This document shows positions 46,530 to 60,189 of a DNA stretch of 64,000 bases, piece after piece (within the stretch, counting starts at the first letter, position 1; each line of letters starts with the position of its first letter). Origin of the DNA: Talpa occidentalis (lineage: Eukaryota; Chordata; Mammalia; Eulipotyphla; Talpidae); NCBI RefSeq assembly GCF_014898055.3, contig NW_023605194.1, positions 65,473,361 to 65,537,360 on the forward strand, written 5' to 3'. Position numbers and translations under genes: made by a program. The notes beneath the pieces were generated by a model that ran no database searches, had not been told where the DNA came from, and was given only the letters and a program-made list of their open reading frames with translations.

Positions 46530-47149
46530 CAAGCTGCGCGAAAGCGTCACGTCTCCTGGCCTGGAGGGAAACACGCTGCTAGCTCTTCCGGCGCTGCCTC
46601 AAAGCGTGCGCCCGGGGAAGACACTGGCCGCGTAGACGGCGTCCACCTCCGAGCGCGCGTGCGCGTAAACGCACGCCCTGATGCCAGCGGCAAGAGCGCG
46701 CATGCGCGTGAAAGAGGTCGTTGATTAGGCCCTCGGAGCGCGCCCTCTAATGGGGGTGGGGGACCCGGCGCTGAGCAGTTACTGTATTAACTGCTCTTCG
46801 TCTCGTACGCATTCATCGCGCACCCACCATACACTGGCCACTGCGCTGGATGCTGCTCCCTGAGCGAGGACGACCAGTGCAGACTGGCAGGGAAGCCCTG
46901 ACGGCCGGGGGTGAGAGTCTCGGTGGGCGCGGCCTCCCCACGCCTGACCCCGCCCAGCCCACACAACTATTTGAGGCTCGAATGACGGACGGGAGAGTTG
47001 CCGGTCCCTGCCCTCCGTGACAGGGCTGCGCCGGGGGCCGGGCGGCGCGCTGCAGCGAGAGGAAGGCGGTCCCGGCCAGTAGAGGGTGCTGCGGGGGGCG
47101 GGGCTGGGCGCGAGCCCAGCGGGGTGTGCACCTCCCGCGGGCCGCGCAG

Positions 47150-47331
47150 ATGGCGGCGGTGGGCGCCGGGCCGGGGCCGGGGCCGGGGCTGGGGCCCGGT
47201 GGGACCCCGGGGCTGGAGGCGGCCTTGCAGAAGCTCGCGCTGCGGCGGAAGAAGGTGCTGAGCGCCGAGGAGATGGAGCTGTACGAACTGGCGCAGGCGG
47301 CGGGCGGCGCCATGGACCCCGACGTGTTCAA
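47150..47331 (+). CDS. MZT2: MZT2 coding exon 1
   Basis: 182 nt from ATG; ends in AA before a GTGAGT donor, splitting the Lys codon of DVFK. It encodes the Gly/Pro-rich leader and the first helices. Confidence 0.95.
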
Positions 47332-50300
47332 GTGAGTGGGCGTGGGTGGAGGCTACTGGCTCCTCGTACCCCCGACGCCACCGCCTTCCCACTCCCCCAC
47401 CCCTGTTGAGCTTTCCTGGGAGCCCAGGGGAGGGTGGAGGAAGGTGGGGCTCCTGGGCCCAGCCCCAGCCTGTACCCACGCCTGGTCTCGGGCAAGAAGG
47501 GGTCACTGCTCCCCTCGTCTGTTTTCGCCAGGATCTTGGTGGACCTGCTGAAGCTGAACGTGGCGCCCCTTGCCGTCTTTCAGATGCTCAAGTCCATGTG
47601 TGCAAGCCAGAGACTGGCAAGCGAAGCCCAGGACCCTGCCGCCGTGACTCTGCCCACATCCAGTGTGCCGGAGATCAGAGGTCAGAGCTGGGCTTGGTGC
47701 TCCCTGCTCCTGTGGCCCAGGCAGCAGGGAGTGGCAGGGTTGGGGAGGTGTGGGCAGTGCCTGGCACAGCTCTGGCTTGGCCCTCAGTGACTGGAACTTT
47801 CTGTTGGTCATTTCCCAGGATCGCTGGCCCATCGAAGGGCTGGCCAGTTGGGTGCCGGTGCCCATCTTGGGCTGGGCTGCTAGGGTGGAGAGGGCAGAGC
47901 TAGATCAGAAGTACTCAGAGCAGATGCCCCAGGGTGGCAAGCTGGCCATGTCTCATCTGGAACTTTGGCTGCCCCAGCCTCATTCCAACTCTTCACTCAG
48001 GCTTTCTTTCCACAAACACTGAAAGAAGGCAACTTTGGTTCTTGTCCTGAGGGTATGTAGTCTCTAGGAAGTGCTCAGGAGCAGCCTCCTTGTGGGGTGT
48101 CCCCAGTCCTGCCCAGGAGTCTGGCGGGTTGGGCTCCCCCTCTGAGGCCTGTGGGACAGGAGTCAGCGTGGCAGCCCCTTGCTGCCCTCCACACACAGGG
48201 TTCAGATGCTTGAGGGCCAGAGCTGGGCTCAGGTGATGGTGCCCCTCACTCTCTCTGGTCATGACTGAGGGATGGGCAGGTGCCGATGATAGGGGTGTCA
48301 TGGTGGAACTCCACCTGCAACCTCCCTGCCCCCACTGGCTACCAAAAAGTCTCCAAAATGCAGCAGGACCTCTTGGGCTGGCTCCCTGACCAGAAACACC
48401 CAGGATTCCCAAACAGCCTGAGAGGGAGCTTACCTTTGGGTGGAGGCCAAACCCCTGTGGGTACGTGTGCCAGGGTCCTGGGTACACGTGGCTTCTGTCC
48501 TGAGAGGCCCTGGGCACTGGCACTCAGGCCTCCTCACTGACCCACACTCTTGTCTGCTCTCTTTGTGTCTCTCTCTGACCTCCAGAGGCCTCCTTTCTCT
48601 CTGCCAAGAACTGTAGCCCCCCTGCAAGGCCTTCCTTTTCCTCGGCCCCACGGCCTGCAGCCTCTCCGGTTCTACTCTACAGCCCAGCTGCCACGCACTC
48701 GCCTCTTTCTCCAGGGCCCCCGGTTCCCTCCGGTTCTCTTGCTGCCTGTTCTCTCCTTTTGCAGGTCGTGTTTATTGGTTAATCTCTGGGGGTGGTGTAC
48801 TCTCTTGTTTCCATGGAAACTGTGGCCCCAGAAAGCCAGAGCAGTTTTGAGCTGCAAGGTAGGACCGTGGGTCATCCCTGCTACGTAGCTTAGAGACTGA
48901 AAACGTGACTTCACAACTTGATTTATCAGAGGCAACTTGCAGACTTCTGGTGTGGGTCCAATTCCTTCACCTGCCCACCTCCTTCCCTCCAGAGGCTAAC
49001 TTTACTGGGTAACACTTGCACTCCTGTGGAAGTCACCCCACCCCAGAGAAGGACAACAGGTCGAGGGGCAGGGAAATGTAGCATGGTGTGCAGTGGGGAG
49101 CAAGCCTTAGATATGAGAACCATCTTGGCCTCTTAGTTGCTGTCATCACTCAGTGGCCATCCTGGAGGATAAAACCAAGATTCCCCTTTCTTGCCTGGTG
49201 GCTCTGTTTGGGGAAACCTTCCAGGTGTTGCCAGGCGATAATGTGGGGGCCCATGGCCTGGAGTGTGTATGGGCCTGAGTTCCCACATCAGCGCTCTTGC
49301 CATGACTTTTACATCCCTCCCCAAACTCCTACCTTGCCGGTCTAGGTGGCACCTGGAACTCAAGCACAGGAGGGGAGCGGAGGCATAAGGGCAGGTCAGG
49401 GGTGGAGTGAGTGGATTCTGAGACTGAGCTGAGGAATCAATGGGCATGTTTCAGAGAAGCTGGGCACAGAAGCTGCTCACCCAGTCACTGGGTGACGGAC
49501 AGGCTCGGTGCTGAGGGCACAGTGGGTCTACGGTGAGATGGACGTGGTCTTGGACCCATGAGGGAGAAACATGAACCAACAGTGGCAGAGATGGACGGGC
49601 ACCACAGGGAACCCCATCCAGTCATGGGAGGAGTGCTCCCTGCTTGCTGAAGCAGCAGGGGTTAACCAGACTGGAGGGCAGGGCGCAGTGGCAGGGAGGC
49701 AGCTGAGGAGGAAGGCAGGAGCTGGACCTGAGTTGGTTATTGGGAGGGTAAGAGACTAGGTCATGGCTATGGCACTAGAAACACTGGCATTGAGGGGTCT
49801 GGAGGATAGAGGAGGTGGGAAGGTACAGGCATGGCATGGAACACTGGGCTCCATCTGGTCATTTTCTCCTTTAATGCTCAGGCCTTGGTCCTGCTGGACT
49901 AGGTGGCCGGTGGCCAGGGTTCCAGGGTACACAGGCCTCATGGAGGTGGCCAGTGAGAGTAGAGGGCAGCCTGGGAGAGTGGCCGATGGGAAGGGTCGGG
50001 GGAGTAGGGCAGATGAGGGGTCGTGCCAGGAATGCGCTGTGGCTGAGAGGCAGAAGCCGTCAGGTAAGACTAGGATCTCTGAGGCCGCAGCATGGACAGT
50101 AGGTCATCCTGGTTCCTGCTCCCCAACCACGTAGTGGGCCTATGTCACCAACAAGCTTACAGATCTCGGGGGTCAGAAGATCCCCAAAGCACAGAGGGGT
50201 CACGTTTATCATGGTAAGGGAGTGACTGAGGAAGAATTTAGTTGAGTGTTTTTTGTTTAAGTTTAGGGCAACTATGTTTTAAAAAGGAGTTCCTTCGGCA

Positions 50301-53300
50301 AGTGTAAGATGGAGTTGTTTGAAACTACAAGTCTGCAAAGCTGTGCTGTCCAGTGTGGGAGCCCCTGCTTGGCCGCAGTGGTTGGCACACAGTAGGTAGA
50401 GGTACACGCCAGATGCTGAAGAACTGGCACAAATGAGAATGTAACATCTCATCAGTGATTTTTATATCGACCACATAATATTTTGGATATCTCGGGTTGA
50501 TTAAACTATATTAAATTTCCTGTGATTTTTTCTTTTTAACGTGGCAACTAGAATATTTTAAATTATACTGTGACTTGCATCCTTTTTCTCTTGGACAGTG
50601 CTGTTCTAGGGCATTCACACTAACACTCCCTGAAACACCGAGGCATGGCTGTGGGCGCGCATGCCTGGGAGAGCACCTTCCCAAGAATAGTAGGCTGAGT
50701 TAAAGGTTTAAAGAGCACATCCGTGTGTTTGTGGGTCTTTGTCATCGTGTCTGTGTTCTGGGACCATTAATTCCTTATCGTGTGCCTGGCCAGAGAAGGC
50801 ATCAGTCCCATATAACTGGAGAGCAGACTTTCCTGTGATCTCACCAGCAGCAGCCATGAACTGCCCTGGCCGCCGGCCAGTTTTCAAGCTACTGGGGGTG
50901 ACCTGCTGTGTTGGCAGCTCCTGGCTTCAGTGTGCTCCAGAGCAGGACTGTAGTTTTTTTCTCACAGGCAATTCTTGCCTGTCCTCCCTGCCCCAGTGTA
51001 TTCAGTGCACAGTGCACACAGCCAATGACCCCATAGACCATCTTACCACGAGGGGGTGCTCTACCATGGAGCTTTTCGGGACTGGCAGGAAGGGAGGGGA
51101 AGCAGCTTGTCCTCAGCTTGTCCTTTTAAACCTTCCATCCCCACGAACTCTGCCACAGAGCTTTCAGGGATGGCGAGTTGGGATCAGGAGGGCCACCGCA
51201 ACGGTAAATGGCAACCAGCTGTGAGATCTCTCCAGCTTCAGGACTCCCCAAGTCACTGGTGACTGACAAGCGGGTGCATTTTGGGGTTTTGCGTCATTAA
51301 GTAAGGGTCACAAATTTCTGAGTGGTTACAAGGATAAGCACCAATTTGTGAAAACAGCAGGACTGTTTTTCACCTTCAGTTACTGTCTGTCTAGGCCTAG
51401 GAGCATCTAGTTCGTTACCCGCATCCCATCCCTACTTCAGCTTACAGTCACCATGGCTCAGCCCCAGCCTCCATTCCATCTGACCCTAAGAAACCAGCTG
51501 CAGGGGAGCTGAGCAAACATCTCCCAGGGACCAGTCCAAAAAGCCCTGGCTGGGGCCCCCCAGGGAGGGCATGACTGAGCCAGGAAACAAAGCGGGGATC
51601 TCCACATGGAAAACGTGATTCCTGAAGACTAAGAACTGCAGAGCTGGCGAAGTGGTCTGCTTTCATTGTTAGATGGCTTACTTAACACCTTGACTCTAAG
51701 TTACTTGGGTTTATTTCCAGGGTTTATCACCTTCATCAGATTTTAAAATGAACAGTTTGCTCTTTTCTACTTTGCTCTCATCCTTGTTCCCAGAACAATC
51801 TCGGTCATTATCCTAAGGAGAGAGGAAATTCAGGTGTGTAGCAGGGCAAAGAAAAGCTGGCTTCAAACATAGGCCTCATCAGAGACCTACCCTGCCATGT
51901 GCTGAGGCTGAGCTGGACCTGAGCTGTACTCCTGAGTCCAAAAACTGTTTCTGGCCTCACCAAAAGTTTATGGGCTGTTGAGGCACCTGGGGTCAGGCTA
52001 GTTGCTACCGAAGAGCTAAATCTGTCGCAGCCTGGGGAAGGCTGTGATTTCCGGGGAAACTAGCATTTTGTGGGTGATCCTGCAGGGTGGCACGGGCGAT
52101 GAATGCATAGATGACCCGTGCCCACTGACCAGTCACTGGGGACCAGAATATTGTCATTTTACCAACGGCCGTGTTTGGTGCCAATTCTCTTTCCCATGGG
52201 TCACTTGGCCCACCTTCTTCCGGCCACCCCACCAGCCTCAGCTCTGGGGAACCCCCTTTTTGTTGAAACAAGTGTGTATGAACACTCGAATGTGAATCCC
52301 AGGGACACAGGCATATCTGAGCTGTCAGCTGTAGATACATCACCACTTCCTACCCACAGGCAGCAAAGACCCTTGCCTAGAAATTCTCTCAAGGGCCAAT
52401 TCCTGCAGGAATCTGGGGGGAATTTAGTTTCAGTATTAAAGAACATGGAAAATGAGTCTGACCTAAAGGAGCCAGGGTCTACAGCATCACACATACAGGT
52501 TCCTCCGATTGTTTGAGATACAGATGGGAAAACACAAATGTCTTCTAAGTCCCTCAGAAACTTCACTGCCTCATCTCCAAGAACTCAATTTCCTACTGCC
52601 AACTATTTGCCTAACTGTTGTGGAGCTGGGGTTCATGCTGAGGACGCATACCCACAGAGCATGCCATAGGAAGGGACTGTGACCAAATGGGCCAGCCTGT
52701 CCCCAGTAAGGTCCTCTCGGTCTTACTGATGCTGGGAAGCATCATCCGGAGACTCAGGAACCACTTCTGTGTTTGGTTTTGTGTGTGTGTGGGGGGGGGG
52801 CAATATCCCGTAATTTCTGTCAGCCCCTTGGAATGGGTCCCTCTATACCTAAGCAGACATGCTCTATGGACCAGCCTACTTAAGAAACCAAATCCTGTCC
52901 TGCCTCTGGAGTAAGAGCCACTCCTTTAAAATAGAGCTCTGGCCCAGGTGTGGTTACAGGTCTTCACAAAAAGAGTAAAATAAATGACGAAGGAATAGCT
53001 GAACCAATGGTCCCCATCTAAGTGTGATTAGCCACTGTGTCAGGCCAAGGCCATAGCAGCCCTGGCAGGAACCCCATTACAGGATCTGGGTACATACTTG
53101 AGACCAGAGGCTTGACAGGATACTATGAAGAAGGCAGGGAAACATGTGAAATCTTCCAAGATCCAAATCCCCAAACCCAACTCCACTCTTGATGCTTCCT
53201 GCATCATTTTCTCATCAGCTGGCAATCAGAGGGAAGAGCTGGGGGCAGAGGGGAGAAATGCAGCCCTCTGGCACTGCCTGCCAAGGGACCCACCACATCC

Positions 53301-53699
53301 AAGCTGAGCTTCCTTCCCCATTCTTCCTTGCCCTGCTCTGCCCTGCATTCTGCCATCGCCTTCTCTAGGATGTGCTACCGCAGGCAGTCCTGGGCCGCAG
53401 GACACTTAAAGGAACTCTGGCCACAGGGACTGTGACGGGGAGGTCTACAAGTTGATATTGCTAAGGAACACAAATAGAGTAGGGCTGTTGTGATCGTGGC
53501 CTTTGCCTTGTCCCTAATGATCGTGTTCTGTGTCTGCTCAGGGAGAAACAAAGGCAGCACTGCCCTTAGTGGAGGCCCAGCACTGGCAGAACGCAGCAGC
53601 AGGGAAGGATCCAGCCAAAGGATGCCCCGACAACCCAGTGCAACTCGGCTGCCCAAGGGGTGTGGGCCAGGGAAGAGCCCACCTCAGAGCAGTACCTGA
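47150..53699 (+). CDS. MZT2: MZT2, mitotic-spindle organizing protein 2 (MOZART2), complete coding sequence in 3 exons
   Basis: Family knowledge: MZT2 is a small subunit of the gamma-tubulin ring complex that binds GCP N-termini and helps place the complex at centrosomes and interphase microtubule nucleation sites. Seen here: exon 1 47150-47331, exon 2 47532-47680, exon 3 53542-53699, phases consistent, giving 162 codons plus TGA. The N-terminus is a Gly/Pro repeat followed by the conserved helical core (LQKLALRRKKVLSAEEMELY, ELAQAAGG, DPDVFKILVDLLKLNVAPLA, VFQMLKSMC). The C-terminus is Ser/Pro/Arg-rich (EGSSQRMPRQPSATRLPKG). The ATG is in a good context (CAGATGGCG), and the frame upstream of it offers only GTG. 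Human MZT2A and MZT2B are duplicates; which one this corresponds to cannot be told, but the position beside SMPD4 and TUBA3 fits MZT2B. Confidence 0.95.
47532..47680 (+). CDS. MZT2: MZT2 coding exon 2
   Basis: 149 nt after acceptor TTCGCCAG. It encodes ILVDLLKLNVAPLAVFQMLK through SVPEIR, then one base of the Gly codon. The donor is GTCAGA, weaker than consensus at +3. Confidence 0.93.
47681..53541. other. MZT2 intron 2, SINE-free
   Basis: 5.9 kb without a single copy of the SINE that is dense elsewhere. One DNA transposon remnant (50336-50610) and a GT/G run (52780-52800) are seen. Confidence 0.7.
50336..50610. mobile_element. hAT-Charlie-type MITE remnant
   Basis: Ends are inverted: AAGCTGTGCTGTCCAGTGT and TTGGACAGTGCTGTTCTAG. 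The AT-rich centre (GTGGCAACTAGAATATTTTA) is like a common Charlie non-autonomous family that I cannot name with certainty. Confidence 0.65.
53542..53699 (+). CDS. MZT2: MZT2 coding exon 3
   Basis: 158 nt after acceptor TCTGCTCAG. It encodes GRNKGSTALSGGPALAERSS and the basic tail ending KSPPQSST, then TGA. Intron 2 (47681-53541) is 5.9 kb. Confidence 0.94.
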
Positions 53700-53755
53700 G
53701 ACAGACTCCTCACGCCACCTTCTAGTGGAGGCTACATGTTTCCTTCGATTGGTAA

Positions 53756-53761
53756 TAAACG
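53756..53761 (+). terminator. MZT2: MZT2 polyadenylation signal AATAAA
   Basis: Canonical AATAAA 57 bases after the MZT2 stop, followed by a GT-rich stretch, giving a very short 3' UTR. Confidence 0.8.
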
Positions 53762-54775
53762 TTTGTGAAAAACTGAGTGTCCAGTTGAAGATGGTTTCTC
53801 TTACCTTTTGAATATATGAAGGCAGAAAGATTGAGGATTTGTTGTGTGTGCTGGTGCTTGTTATGCTACAGTTGAACTAACCTAGTGACTTCCTTTTTTG
53901 GACCTCATTTTCTGGACTTCGGAAAAAAATATATGTATTTCTAGCTCTTCTATAAACAAACAATTAACACAGTTTACCTAAAGTAAAGGGTTAAACACTT
54001 GCTGAGCCCATTCCCACGGTGCTCAGTGCCATGGGGGCAGGGGTTTTAGCAGAGAGAGGAGAATGCCTTCAAGTTTACATGGACAGTGAGTTCAGAGAGG
54101 AGTTGTGTCAAACTTCTGTAGGTCATAAATGTCATGCAGAAATCTAAATAAACACTTCTCTCAAAGAAATATCCTTATACATTTGACCTACAGCTTTGGG
54201 CATTTTGGTGACAACCCCCTCCCATGGACCTCAGGCTTGAAAGATGGCCAACTTAAAACTTTCTTTTCCTAGACTTGAGTAGACCTTCTACTTGGAGACC
54301 TTGAGTTGAAAATTCGATCTCCCCTGGGGCACATTAGCGGAGATGCACAGTGGCGCCTCACACACACAAAGGTGCACCCCCTCCCACAGCACAGCACTCG
54401 GCAGCCAACTGGCCTCCACACGCCCCGGACTGGCATGGGGTCACGTCTACTCCTGTGAACAGTTGTCCTAGCCAATTACAGCAACAGGGTGAGGAAACGT
54501 TAATGGTGAACAATTTGAAAGCACCCATGCCAAGGGGTGGGAAGAGAGTGGAAGAAGAGGAACACCTGCCAGCCACATTCTTCCATTCAGTATTCTTCCC
54601 ATTCTTGGGCCTCTGCTTCCATAGAATCCACGCCCACCTCTTTGTAATCTTTCTCCAGAGCTGCCAGGTCCTCCCGGGCCTCGGAAAACTCCCCTTCCTC
54701 CAAGGCTTCTCCCATGAACCAGTGCACAAAGGCTCGCTTGGCATACATGAGATCAAACTTGTGGTCCAGGCCAGC

Positions 54776-55171
54776 TGTAGGGGCACGAAGGCCACAGTGC
54801 AGGTTTTCTAGAATTCAAGCAGACTGGGTAAAGGAGGAGTCCTGGAGCCCTCTGGTTTTCTCAAGCTTTTATTGATGTTTACATGTATTGCAGCAACCAG
54901 GTACACGGCAGGCAGGGGGGCCAAGGGGCCAAAAGGCCAGCAGGCAAGTCTTCACTCTGGGACTCTCTCTCTCTCTCTCCTAGCTTTCTTTCTCCCCTTC
55001 TCTTTCCTGCTTCTTTCTTGCCTCTACTTCTCTTCGGGACTATCTCAATACTCCCACCATGGCCCACAAAAGTAAACAAGATAGTTTGCAACAATGTAAA
55101 TGCAGATGCCCCATCAGGCAGGGCAATCCTAATGGTGAAAGGACAGAAAAGCCTGAAAACCATTTACCCTA
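54776..55171 (-). mobile_element. Solo-LTR-like insertion inside TUBA3 exon 5
   Basis: About 396 bp bounded by the 5-bp direct repeat CCAGC (54771-54775 and 55172-55176 on plus). The ends are imperfect inverted repeats (TGTAGGGG... and ...TACCCTA on plus). On the minus strand an AATAAA (54868-54873) is followed by about 90 nt before the end, as in an LTR U3-R-U5 layout. A purine-rich run of GAGAG precedes it. There are no viral genes. I cannot name the ERV family. Confidence 0.7.
54868..54873 (-). terminator. Poly(A) signal AATAAA within the solo-LTR-like insertion
   Basis: AATAAA on the minus strand, the same direction as the tubulin gene, so it could end tubulin transcripts inside exon 5. 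Confidence 0.55.
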
Positions 55172-55391
55172 CCAGCCCAGGCCTCAGCAATGGAAGCGGT
55201 GTTGTTCAGCATGCACACAGCCCACGGCACCTTGGCCAGGTCTCCCCCAGGGACGACAGTGGGGTGCTGGTAGTTCATGCCCACCTGCCAGAGAAAAGAA
55301 CATAAGAGTGAAGTTTATGCTGTAGGCTCAGAAGTGGTGGCTTATTTTAAAAACAAGCTGTGGACCAAGATTAAATGATGCCCTTAGAAAC

Positions 55392-55451
55392 TGGTATTAA
55401 TTTTTGGTAGTAGCTATTTTTGGTAGTAGCTATTAATTTTTGGTAGTAGCT
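55392..55451. repeat. Short tandem repeat in TUBA3 intron 4
   Basis: About three copies of a TTTTTGGTAGTAGCTATTAA-like unit with small differences. Confidence 0.8.
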
Positions 55452-55464
55452 GTTTTCACTTTTT

Positions 55465-55700
55465 GAACTAATGCAATTAAGAGCACAAAGCACAAAGATT
55501 TTTATATATTTAGGTTAAAACACTGTAATGGCAAAACTGGAAACAAATATCCATCATTGGGAGCTAGTTAAATTAGACACCCACACAATGAAACACTACA
55601 TTGTGTGATCATGCAAAAGAACAGGAAATCTATTCTAGTTTATGTTCAAAGGATATTGTATTCTTTAAAAGAAAAGCTAGCTGAATTATATGTGAAGATT
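55465..55700 (+). mobile_element. Old L1 3' UTR-like fragment
   Basis: ACTGGAAACAAATATCCATC, then ATTGGGAGCTAGTTAAATTA and ACAATGAAACACTACATTGT follow the L1 3' pattern. Confidence 0.65.
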
Positions 55701-56814
55701 TATATTTAAAAACATCTGTAGAGTAGCAGAGAGAGCCTTAGGGAGACAAACACACACCTGAGAGTGCACTGAGTCTCTTGCTCTCTTTCCTTTGGAGTAG
55801 ATACCCATTAGCAAGAGTCAGGCACAGAGGCAGCCCCCAGAAGAGTTGGGAGGGGCAGAAAGAAGGAGAGGGGTTTCTCACCCTGCCCTCCCACAGCTCT
55901 AAAGCCAGGCCAGCTGGCTTCTCCCATTGGGAGTGCTGCCAGCTCCCTCTTCTCTTTGGCCACCTGTGCACACTGATTGCAGTCTGTCACCTTCATGAAA
56001 GGCGTGTGCATCCTTTGCTCATCTTGCTGGCCTCTTTCTGTCAATATCATCCATAAAACAAGCAGCACAATATACCATGAATATGTACAGAGTATCTCTT
56101 TAAGCACAAACACCCCGGGGAAGGGGAAGAGGCTTTTAGTTTTCCAGTCTTTTACTTTCAATGCTATCCCCGAGCAAAGAGATGGGGATAGTCACACTAG
56201 GAGAAGTGAAAATTCAACATGGTCCTCCAGGCTGGACTGTCTGCTGTGGGGACAGTAGAAACGGCAATTTCACTGTCTCCAACAGAGCGGCCTCCCTGCT
56301 GGCTCAGAAGCACAAGAGACTCAGGAGAGGAGACCTGGACACAAGGCACAGCACCTCTCACAGTACCTCCCAGAGGCTGCTTGGATGTCTTAACTTTCCA
56401 GAGGTCACTGTGACTGAGTGAATGGAAGAAAATTTCCTCTGCTCAAATCAAGAGCATGATAACTAGACATATGGAATGAAGGTTTCAATTCCAACCAATA
56501 ACATAAGATTTAATGAATGTTCACAAATCTGGTGAAATCTGTTATTTAGACTTTTCTGAGTCACTTTAGTTGTCAATCTGATATATCAAGGTGTCATAAA
56601 ATATCAGTATGTCCCATGGATATTACAAAGTGGTTGTAAGCAACAGGACACATACAGCATTTTGAAGAATAAGGCACTTAGCAAATTAATTAGTAAGGTT
56701 ATTCCCCCTGTACTGAGCTGACATGGAAAAACAGGTATTCTCCACAAAGGGGAAGCCTTCGCAGGGTCTGCTGCTTGCCAACAGGGAAAACCCCCCAATG
56801 TCACCCAGTCCCAC

Positions 56815-57494
56815 CTTAAACCCAGTCAGGCACCAATCCACAAATTGGATGGTACACTTGGTCTTGATGGTGGCGATGGCTGCATTGACATCTTTGGGAA
56901 CCACGTCACCCCTGTACAACATGGAGCAGGCCATGTACTTGCTGTGGTGAGGGTCACATTTGACCATCTGGTTGGCCGGCTCAAAGCAGGCATTGGTGAT
57001 CTCAGTCACAGACAGCTGTTCATGATAGGCCCTCTCTGCAGAGATGACTGGGGCATAGGTGGCCAGGTGAAAGTGGATGTGAGGGTATAGGACCAGGTTG
57101 GTCTGGAATTCCGTCAAGTCAACGTTCAAGGCCCCATCGAAGTGCAGGGAAGCTGTCATGGAGGACACCATCTACCCGATCAGATGATTGACCTTGGTGA
57201 AGGCAGGCCGTTCGATATCCAGGTTGCGCCGACATATGTCATGGGTGGCTTCATTGTCCACCATTAAGGCACAGTTGGAATGTTCCAGGGTCGCTGGGTG
57301 GTCAGGATGGAGTTGTAGGGCTCCACCACAGCCGTGGACACCTGGGGGGCTGGGTAAATGGCAAATTCCAGCTTGGACTTCTTGCCATAGTCCACCGACA
57401 GCCGCTCCATGAGCAGAGACACAAATCCGGAGCCGGTGCCGCCACCAAAGTTGTGGACAATGAGAAAACCCTGCACCCCCGTGCACAGGTCCAC
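56815..57494 (-). pseudogene. TUBA3: TUBA3 exon 4 (residues 126-352) with a frameshift and a stop
   Basis: 680 nt against the usual 681. The frame is lost at 57293-57294 inside the ILTTHTTLEH motif, and TAG at 57172-57174 replaces the Gln of LIGQIVSS. The rest is recognisable ([15 protein letters not shown] with the catalytic E254, [33 protein letters not shown]). The donor GTGGGA and acceptor TTGCTCTCAG are intact. Confidence 0.93.
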
Positions 57495-57730
57495 CTGAGA
57501 GCAAACAAGAGACCAGGGTCAACGCCTGCAGCAGCCACACCACCACCCCCAACAATCCTTGGCATGTGTCTATGTACTGAAATCATCCACGGCGAACGGG
57601 CATCATGCTCAGAGGCAAAACTAAGCAGACACTAAACAACTGTGCACACATTGTGGTCACACCACAGCGTCAGCCTGTGGACTCACCATTCCAGCCTGAA
57701 TTTATCCAGAATGACCTGTCCTGCTCTTCA

Positions 57731-58111
<381 letters not shown>

Positions 58112-58685
58112 TCAGCAGCATGACTTCTGCCAGTCAGTCCCATTTGTCACCCTAAAGCCTGGGAGACAAAGGCCACATAGGGTGCCCTTTCTGTCACTTC
58201 CCAAGGGGCCACTGAAAGGACTTGCTCGCTCTCTCTCTGCAGCTCTCCTTGGCCTTCTAATCTACTACTGGCCTTCTAACCTGGAAGAACACTATGAATG
58301 GTCTCCACGTAACTTTCTATGTCTCATACACGGGTCAAGACTCTTGTGCACCAGCAGGACAGAGAGCACGGCATTAAGCAGGGACCAGCGAGCGCCCACG
58401 TTCCCCGCAGGCAGAGTCTACATCCCCACCTGACCAGGGCTGAGGCAGCCACCAATTGGTCCCTCATCAGCCATCCTGCTGCTGACAAAGCAGCCTTTTG
58501 CTCTACTTGAGGATTTTCTAAATCAGGAGCCAGCGCCCCACATTCACTCAAGGAAACTTTTCCATTTCTCACCTAACATGGCTGAGGGCGTTCGCTTGTA
58601 TGTCCTAGCCTTTCTGCAGAGGGATTGAAAGGAGCAGAGGAGGGGCTTTAGTGGGGTTCTCCCACCTTCTCAAGAAAGCTGTCTA

Positions 58686-59289
<604 letters not shown>

Positions 59290-60189
59290 CACTTGTAAAA
59301 GATTAAGGTCTTGTTAAACAGTACATCCCAGGAATTTCCAAAGACCATTTATATCTGAACATGTGCCATCCAACATGGTCACAGACACACTGAACTATTT
59401 AAAGAAATTGTCATAAAAACTCATCTTTTAAGCAATCTATAAATGTTAAAAATTAGTATAAAGCAAGCTGTCAAGTAATTTTGCTTCCACCTAAAGACTT
59501 ATCTATTGACCCCATTTGAAGTAATGGTCTACAAAAGCAAACACAATATATGTGATTTCTCAAACCAGAAAAACAATAAATTCTACACTGCCCCAGAAGA
59601 CTGATGGGGAATTTAGTTTCAGGCTGCAGCACAGGGAAGAGAAACCCAAAGTCCAGGAATCTATGAGTTAAGAAGAGAAAAGTCCATGTCAGAGAGACTG
59701 AGGCAGCAAGACTTGCTATTATTTAAAAGTAAATTGAAAGGTAAATTGCCCACAAACTTCAGAATCTTCATTAGTTGTGAGAAATTTGTATTTCATACTT
59801 TAACAAAGGCAACACAAGACAATTGTTAGTCTCCTTAGCAAGAGTACACTTGCCCTTTTTTCTTCTTTTGCCACTTTTTTCCCTTTGTCCTAAATACCCA
59901 GCATTCCTCTCAATAACCTGTAGCGCCTCACTGATGTTACTGTCATTTATGTAAGGTTTTCTCTGCCAGGAATGACAACTATACTGGAGAAGAGTGACAC
60001 AAAAATGCACCCCGCTGGTCATCAAAGGGTCGTTCTGAGTCCACAGCTGAGCACTCTCAGGACACAGTCTCAGGCACAGCACATAAAGAGCTGCTAACCC
60101 ACATTTAGCCACAGCTGTGTGGCTAAATGAGCCAACCCTGAAGACTGTTCTGAATCCACCTAAGAAAGTATCAAACCAAGTCTCAAAGA

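Larger units (their letters stand above)
54587..55284 (-). pseudogene. TUBA3: TUBA3 exon 5 (residues 353-450) split by an insertion
   Basis: The 5' part (55284-55172) encodes [17 protein letters not shown] through IAEAWA. The 3' part (54770-54587) encodes [29 protein letters not shown] and the EEY terminus with TGA. Between them lies a non-tubulin segment flanked by 5-bp repeats. Confidence 0.93.
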
